A stretch of 9,648 nt of DNA from LH-M37 sp032251315 (GTDB lineage: Bacteria > Pseudomonadota > Gammaproteobacteria > SZUA-229), in the NCBI GenBank assembly GCA_032251315.1, contig JAVVEE010000085.1, positions 1 through 9,648 of the forward strand. The letters are read 5' to 3'. Below the pieces are notes generated by a model. That model made no database searches, had not been told where the DNA came from, and saw nothing but the letters and a program-made list of their open reading frames with translations. The position numbers and the translations under genes were made by a program. Below, one piece after another: positions 6,204 through 9,648 of this stretch (its first letter is position 1; each line of letters begins with the position of its first letter).

Positions 6204-6797
6204 ATGTCTGAAATACTGGTTTTATACTACAGTCCCGGCGGCACCATCGCCGAAATGGCCAATGTCATCGCCCACGGTATCGAGGAGGTTGAAGGTATGG
6301 AGGCGCGCATTCGTACCGTGCCGTCGGTATCGGCCAATACCGAACAGACCGAGAACACCATTCCCGATGACGGCCCACTCTACGCCGGCCTCAGGGATCT
6401 TGAAGAGTGTGATGGACTGGTCATGGGCTGCCCGACCCACTTCGGCAATATGCCCGCGGCCATGAAATACTTTATCGACAGCACCAGCCCTCTGTGGATG
6501 AGCGGCAAGCTGGTGGACAAGCCTGCGGCCGTTTTTTCCGGCAGCATGAGCCTGCATGGCGGCCAGGAAAGCACCCTGCTCACCATGATGTTGCCTTTGC
6601 TGCACCACGGCATGCTGATTACCGGCCTGCCCTACACCCAGACTGAACTGCTCAGCACCCGCACCGGCGGCACACCCTATGGTGCCAGCCGGGTCACCAG
6701 TGACAGCGAGCACAATGTGCTCAGCCAGGAAGAACGCGCACTCTGCCTCGCACTGGGCCGCCGCGTGGCCACTACCGCAAAAAAACTCAAAGATTAA
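6204..6797 (+). CDS. wrbA: NAD(P)H:quinone oxidoreductase WrbA
   Basis: A flavodoxin-like FMN enzyme that reduces quinones by two electrons, limiting oxidative stress. The 197 residues match the family length. The FMN phosphate loop YYSPGGTIAEMA lies at 8-19. It is followed by GLVMGCPTHFGNMPAAMK (71-88), the hallmark LHGGQESTLL (118-126 and on) with LPLLHHGM, and GGTPYGAS (155-162). The start is directly adjacent to the previous stop codon, and no good ribosome binding site is seen, which suggests translational coupling. The gap to the next gene is only four bases. The pairing with a YfgD-like gene upstream and hda downstream is a conserved arrangement in Pseudomonas as I recall it. Confidence 0.95.
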   Translation: MSEILVLYYSPGGTIAEMANVIAHGIEEVEGMEARIRTVPSVSANTEQTENTIPDDGPLYAGLRDLEECDGLVMGCPTHFGNMPAAMKYFIDSTSPLWMSGKLVDKPAAVFSGSMSLHGGQESTLLTMMLPLLHHGMLITGLPYTQTELLSTRTGGTPYGASRVTSDSEHNVLSQEERALCLALGRRVATTAKKLKD

Positions 6798-6801
6798 ACT
6801 T

Positions 6802-7185
6802 ATGTCGACATCAAATCTCATGCTCTCCCGCTGGCTAACCCTGACCGGTTATTTCGGATTAATAATCGGACTTTTCGCCTGGCATCTATTGATCAACAAG
6901 ACCGAAGCGCATCTGATCTCGCTCATCATCCTGACGCAACTCGGCCCGCTCATGTTCCCCCTGCGCGGCCTGCTCCACGGCAAAACCTATACCCACGCCT
7001 GGTCGATTTATCTGGCGATCTTCTATTTTATTATCGGGATCTGGTACGCCGGTGCCGACGAAACCCTGATGATCGGCCTCTACGTGACCGCATGCAGCCT
7101 GCTGTTTTTTGTCGGCACCGTCCTCTACACCCGGCTGAGCGCAAGAAAACAGAAAGAAGATGCGGTAGATTCAGAAAAACAATAG
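6802..7185 (+). CDS. DUF2069 inner-membrane protein
   Basis: A 127-residue integral membrane protein with four predicted transmembrane segments at about 13-31, 38-55, 66-83 and 89-109, and a charged C-terminal tail (RKQKEDAVDSEKQ). The loop LRGLLHGKTYTHAW (54-67) is typical of DUF2069 proteins, whose function is unknown. The ATG at 6802 starts four bases after the wrbA stop. A longer in-frame start at 6679 would lie inside wrbA and add 41 residues of non-membrane sequence, so I rejected it. It is the last gene of the + strand operon and converges with hda. Confidence 0.88.
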   Translation: MSTSNLMLSRWLTLTGYFGLIIGLFAWHLLINKTEAHLISLIILTQLGPLMFPLRGLLHGKTYTHAWSIYLAIFYFIIGIWYAGADETLMIGLYVTACSLLFFVGTVLYTRLSARKQKEDAVDSEKQ

Positions 7186-7298
7186 ATAAAAGCTTTTTTA
7201 CCGCAGAGGCGCGGAGACGCAGAGGAAAAGCTTTTAATTAAGGTTTTACCTATAGTTTTTAAGGTTTTCTCCGCGCCTCTGCGGTGAATGTTTTTTAT
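7186..7298. repeat. Convergent intergenic region with 18-bp inverted repeat of dispersed GCAGAGGCGC type
   Basis: ACCGCAGAGGCGCGGAGA (7200-7217) has an exact inverted copy at 7268-7285, with 50 bases between. The left arm continues with another GCAGAGG unit (7219-7225). Short direct repeats accompany it: AAAAGCTTTT at 7188-7197 and 7226-7235, and TTAAGGTTTT at 7238-7247 and 7259-7268. From memory, CGCAGAGG-rich repeats of this kind are scattered through many environmental bacterial genomes. A six-base T-run at 7291-7296 follows the right arm, so it may also end transcription of the + strand operon. Confidence 0.75.
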
Positions 7299-8039
7299 TT
7301 AACTATCAATATCGTCTAAAACGGATTTGACGAAAGGCACCGTCAGTCGGCGCTGCATCGCCATGGCGGCGGTGTCCAGCACATCGAGCCGTTCGAACAG
7401 GCCGAACAGGTCGCGCGGATAATGGCGTATCAGGTAGTCGGCCACGTTGTCGGGCAGTTCCAGACCGCGCAATCCGGCTCGAATGCGCAGGGCTTCGAGC
7501 TTCTCGGCATCGCTCAAAGGTTGCAGCTGGAAAACCGGCCCCCAGGCCAGACGCGAGCGCAGATCGGGTAATTTTACCGCCATGGCTTCCGGCGAGACCG
7601 ATGCCGCCAGCAACAGGCTGTTGCCCGATTCGCGCATACGGTTGATCAAATCGAACAGTGCCTCTTCCCAGTTGGGCGATTGCGCCATCAACTCAATGTC
7701 ATCCAGACAGACCAGATCCAGCTGCTCCAGCTCATCGAGCACCTGCACCGGCAGATTGAGAATTTCTGCGGCAGGCAGATAACACACCGTGCGGTGATTT
7801 TTTGCCGCCAGATGGCAGGCTGCCTGTAACAAATGACTTTTTCCGCCGCCCTTGCCTTCACTCTCGGTCGACCAGATGTAGATCTGTTTCTCACCCTCGC
7901 CCTGGGCACATTGCCGCACAATACCCACCGCCACCGCGTTAGCACCCGCCACCAGCGTATCGAAACTCAGCACATTGCGCACACCGAAATGCAGCGGCAA
8001 CTGTCTGAATGTTTGATCCACCTTGCTGGACAGCGACAC
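7299..8039 (-). CDS. hda: DnaA regulatory inactivator Hda
   Basis: A DnaA-related AAA+ protein that, with the DNA-loaded beta clamp, stimulates hydrolysis of DnaA-bound ATP and so limits re-initiation of replication. It has 246 residues. The N-terminal clamp-binding motif is QLPLHF (13-18). The Walker A region GKGGGKSHLLQAA has Lys67, Walker B is LVCLDDIE (109-116), and the region LLLAASVSP fits sensor 1. LRSRLAWGPVFQLQPLSD carries the arginine finger (Arg163 by comparison with E. coli Hda Arg153). The C-terminal QRRLTVPFVKSVL is also typical. The domain that binds DNA in DnaA is absent, as expected. The start is GTG at 8037-8039, two bases after the DUF2066 stop, so the genes are probably coupled. 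Confidence 0.95.
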   Translation of the reverse strand: MSLSSKVDQTFRQLPLHFGVRNVLSFDTLVAGANAVAVGIVRQCAQGEGEKQIYIWSTESEGKGGGKSHLLQAACHLAAKNHRTVCYLPAAEILNLPVQVLDELEQLDLVCLDDIELMAQSPNWEEALFDLINRMRESGNSLLLAASVSPEAMAVKLPDLRSRLAWGPVFQLQPLSDAEKLEALRIRAGLRGLELPDNVADYLIRHYPRDLFGLFERLDVLDTAAMAMQRRLTVPFVKSVLDDIDS

Positions 8040-8041
8040 GA

Positions 8042-9304
8042 CTAACGCAACTCGAAGCGATAGATGGTTCGTTGCACCACAGCAGGAGGTTGCGCCACGG
8101 TGCCGGCAGCCGTGATTACTGCAGTTTCAGTGCCGGGATCAACGGCTATAGATTTCGTCTCAACATCCTCAGCCGGCGTAACCGTAGCTGCAACCGCATC
8201 AGTATTGGCAATGCTTTCATCAACAGGCAGCGTGACAATCCTGTCGGGAAGCCGGGCCAGCGCCGAACCCGACTGAATCAGGTTGATCAGATCATCAACT
8301 TTGGTGCGCAGCGCAAGCTCGAAAAATACCCGCTCAGGCCCCACCTGCGAAAGCTGAACCGACTGCACGGCCGACAGGCTGGACAGATAGTTTTCAATAG
8401 CGCGGAAGGCCTCCACACTTCTGACCCTATCTATTTCCATCATCACCGTTTTCTGCTGCGAGACACCGAAAGATTCCAGTGCCGCAAATTTTTGCCCCAT
8501 AGTATCGGCGATCAAATCAACGGCTTTTGTAACCAGGCCGGCATAATCAGGGCCGCTCAGGCTCCATTTTTCAAGCTCACCAGCCATTAATAATGACCAT
8601 TCACCTTTCCACTCAGTACCTGTCCAGCCCAGATTGGCGGCGATAATAGATCCCGCTGAGTAACGTTTTGAGGCTTTTTGCAGGGGTTCGGCAAAACCTG
8701 CCCAGACATCCGCGAATCGAATGGTCTGCTGGTCGGCTTCATCATTTTTCGGCCAGATGGCCGGGATACCGCGGCGACTGAAAGCCGTCTCGACGCTGTT
8801 TTTAATCGGCGATTTATCGCTCTCTTTCAGAATATAGCGCTGCCCGCCATCGCGTACCGCTAGCCATATCACCGCCTGACTGCGATGTTCGCCCCAGATA
8901 GGAATGTTCTGCCGGCGCAGAAAATCCAGTACCCTGGTCGCGTTGTAACGTACCCAGAGCTGTTGTAATTTTTCACCCGCCACGCCGCCGCTCTGCGCAG
9001 CATCATGCTCCGAATACTCAAACCGCTGCACGTAATCGTCAGCCGGGGGCAGCTCGATTTTTTGCAGCAGTTCGCTATCACCGGAAACCCGGATCAGCAC
9101 TTCGACCAGGCCATCATTCAACGCCTTACGCCGAACCTCGCTGCTTTCATTGAGAACGGTCATCCGGACTTCAAACAGCCCTGCAACCGCCACCGCAGAG
9201 GCAGACATCGGAGACAACAGGCATACCCAGAAGGCGAGTAGGAGTATTGTCAGCCCTGTTTTCGATTTTGAGCCGGTAAGATTACTTGTTTTTTGAGAAA
9301 CCAT
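8042..9304 (-). CDS. DUF2066 exported protein
   Basis: A DUF2066-family protein of unknown function, commonly found next to hda in gammaproteobacteria. From the ATG at 9302-9304 it has 420 residues. A signal peptide is visible: a lysine-bearing N-terminus, the hydrophobic LTILLLAFWVCLLSP (18-32) and a probable cleavage after SASA near residue 37. The mature part begins GLFEVRMTVLNESSEVRRKAL, typical of the family start. A Thr/Val/Ala-rich low-complexity region near the C-terminus is followed by a short tail ending YRFELR. A longer reading from a TTG at 9361 would bury the signal peptide and overlap the promoter, so I rejected it. It is probably periplasmic. Its stop is two bases before the hda start, and purM is divergent. 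Confidence 0.87.
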   Translation of the reverse strand: MVSQKTSNLTGSKSKTGLTILLLAFWVCLLSPMSASAVAVAGLFEVRMTVLNESSEVRRKALNDGLVEVLIRVSGDSELLQKIELPPADDYVQRFEYSEHDAAQSGGVAGEKLQQLWVRYNATRVLDFLRRQNIPIWGEHRSQAVIWLAVRDGGQRYILKESDKSPIKNSVETAFSRRGIPAIWPKNDEADQQTIRFADVWAGFAEPLQKASKRYSAGSIIAANLGWTGTEWKGEWSLLMAGELEKWSLSGPDYAGLVTKAVDLIADTMGQKFAALESFGVSQQKTVMMEIDRVRSVEAFRAIENYLSSLSAVQSVQLSQVGPERVFFELALRTKVDDLINLIQSGSALARLPDRIVTLPVDESIANTDAVAATVTPAEDVETKSIAVDPGTETAVITAAGTVAQPPAVVQRTIYRFELR

Positions 9305-9341
9305 AGACACACTATTATTAACTAGAGGATTATTTCGATAG

Positions 9342-9347
9342 ATTATA
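9342..9347 (-). promoter_or_regulatory. Candidate -10 element for the DUF2066-hda operon
   Basis: A perfect TATAAT on the - strand lies about 38 bases before the chosen DUF2066 start, inside the 150-base divergent region with purM. The -35 region at 17-18 bases has no good match. Confidence 0.45.
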
Positions 9348-9436
9348 CAATCACGCAGCAAGGAGCGTGTACAATATCACACCATTAAAATGCTCTATTA
9401 AACCATCAAAACATCGCGATGCACTAATCGCCCACA

Positions 9437-9448
9437 AAAACCGGTTTT
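9437..9448. promoter_or_regulatory. Perfect palindrome just before purM
   Basis: AAAACCGGTTTT is a perfect 12-bp palindrome ending six bases before the purM ATG, where a ribosome binding site would normally be. No Shine-Dalgarno sequence is visible. It could be an operator or a translation-affecting hairpin. It resembles a PurR box only loosely, since the centre is CCGG and the outer bases do not fit. Confidence 0.35.
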
Positions 9449-9454
9449 AACCCC

Positions 9455-9648
9455 ATGTCGGATAACATTCCCAGCAAGAACAGCTCTCCCTCCCTCAGTT
9501 ACCGCGATGCCGGGGTCGATATCGATGCCGGCAACCAGCTAATCGAGAAAATTCGCGGCAGCGTCGCCAGCACCAGACGCCCCGGCGTCATGGGCAGCAT
9601 CGGCGGTTTTGGCGGCCTGTTTGAAATTCCGGAAGGCTACAGACAGCC
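9455..9648 (+). CDS. purM: Phosphoribosylformylglycinamidine cyclo-ligase PurM, N-terminal part
   Basis: Catalyses ATP-dependent ring closure of FGAM to aminoimidazole ribonucleotide in purine synthesis. The 64 visible codons contain the family start: LSYRDAGVDIDAGNQLIEKI (14-33), followed by TRRPGVMGSIGGFGGLFEIP. The gene is cut by the window edge. The ATG at 9455-9457 has no clear ribosome binding site; a palindrome fills that position. A possible promoter is TTGAGA (9293-9298) with TATTAA (9316-9321) at 17-base spacing, which would give a leader of well over 100 bases, but it is only a moderate match. purN would be expected downstream. Confidence 0.95.
   Translation, partial: MSDNIPSKNSSPSLSYRDAGVDIDAGNQLIEKIRGSVASTRRPGVMGSIGGFGGLFEIPEGYRQ

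Noticed and set aside
6222..6821. Open frame of 199 codons on the - strand
   Set aside because: Antisense to wrbA, low-complexity Ala/Gly/His composition and no domain; wrbA is certain.
5853..7185. Possible arsenic resistance operon
   Set aside because: Only an ArsC-like protein is present, with an altered active site; no ArsR, ArsB or Acr3 gene is nearby, and the neighbours fit the YfgD/WrbA/Hda arrangement.
8009..8590. Open frame of 193 codons on the + strand
   Set aside because: Antisense to the DUF2066 gene and the start of hda, with no recognisable motifs or ribosome binding site.

Overview
The window looks like a chromosomal, housekeeping-rich segment from a gammaproteobacterium of moderate GC content. 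The strongest evidence is the block at the right end: an ArsC/YfgD-like protein, WrbA and a DUF2069 membrane protein on the + strand, convergent with hda and a DUF2066 gene on the - strand, then a divergent purM. From memory, the same neighbours occur together in Pseudomonas and relatives. I cannot name the genus.

Layout. Positions 1-72 may hold the tail of a + strand gene. From 83 to 5678 every gene is on the - strand, so transcription reads from right to left. A short DUF4398-like lipoprotein (5367-5678) is followed by its longer LysM-bearing paralog (4665-5324), ending at a clear rho-independent terminator (4612-4640). Next come an acylphosphatase (4223-4507) and an orphan GspE/PilB-type secretion ATPase (2422-4203), then a DUF302 protein (1940-2326) with its own promoter candidate. 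Last are glutaredoxin 3 (1545-1808) and the multifunctional siroheme synthase CysG (83-1510), separated by a perfect AT-rich hairpin.

A divergent intergenic region at about 5679-5852 leads into the + strand operon arsC-like (5853-6203), wrbA (6204-6797) and DUF2069 (6802-7185), with almost no spacing between the genes. It converges with hda (7299-8039) and the DUF2066 gene (8042-9304), and the gap between them holds an 18-bp inverted repeat of a dispersed-repeat type. purM begins at 9455 and runs off the right edge.

How the genes work together: CysG makes siroheme for sulfite and nitrite reductases, and GrxC and DUF302 fit a thiol/sulfur redox theme next to it, though that link is only by neighbourhood. 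Hda acts at the replication clamp to inactivate DnaA-ATP. PurM is in purine synthesis. The two lipoproteins arose from one tandem duplication of about 350 bp whose breakpoints can be read from the sequence.

I found no defence island, CRISPR array, integrase, insertion sequence, tRNA or rRNA, and nothing I would call a new biological system. The most informative observations are the duplication, the ArsC-family protein lacking the active-site His, the orphan secretion ATPase, and several palindromic intergenic elements.
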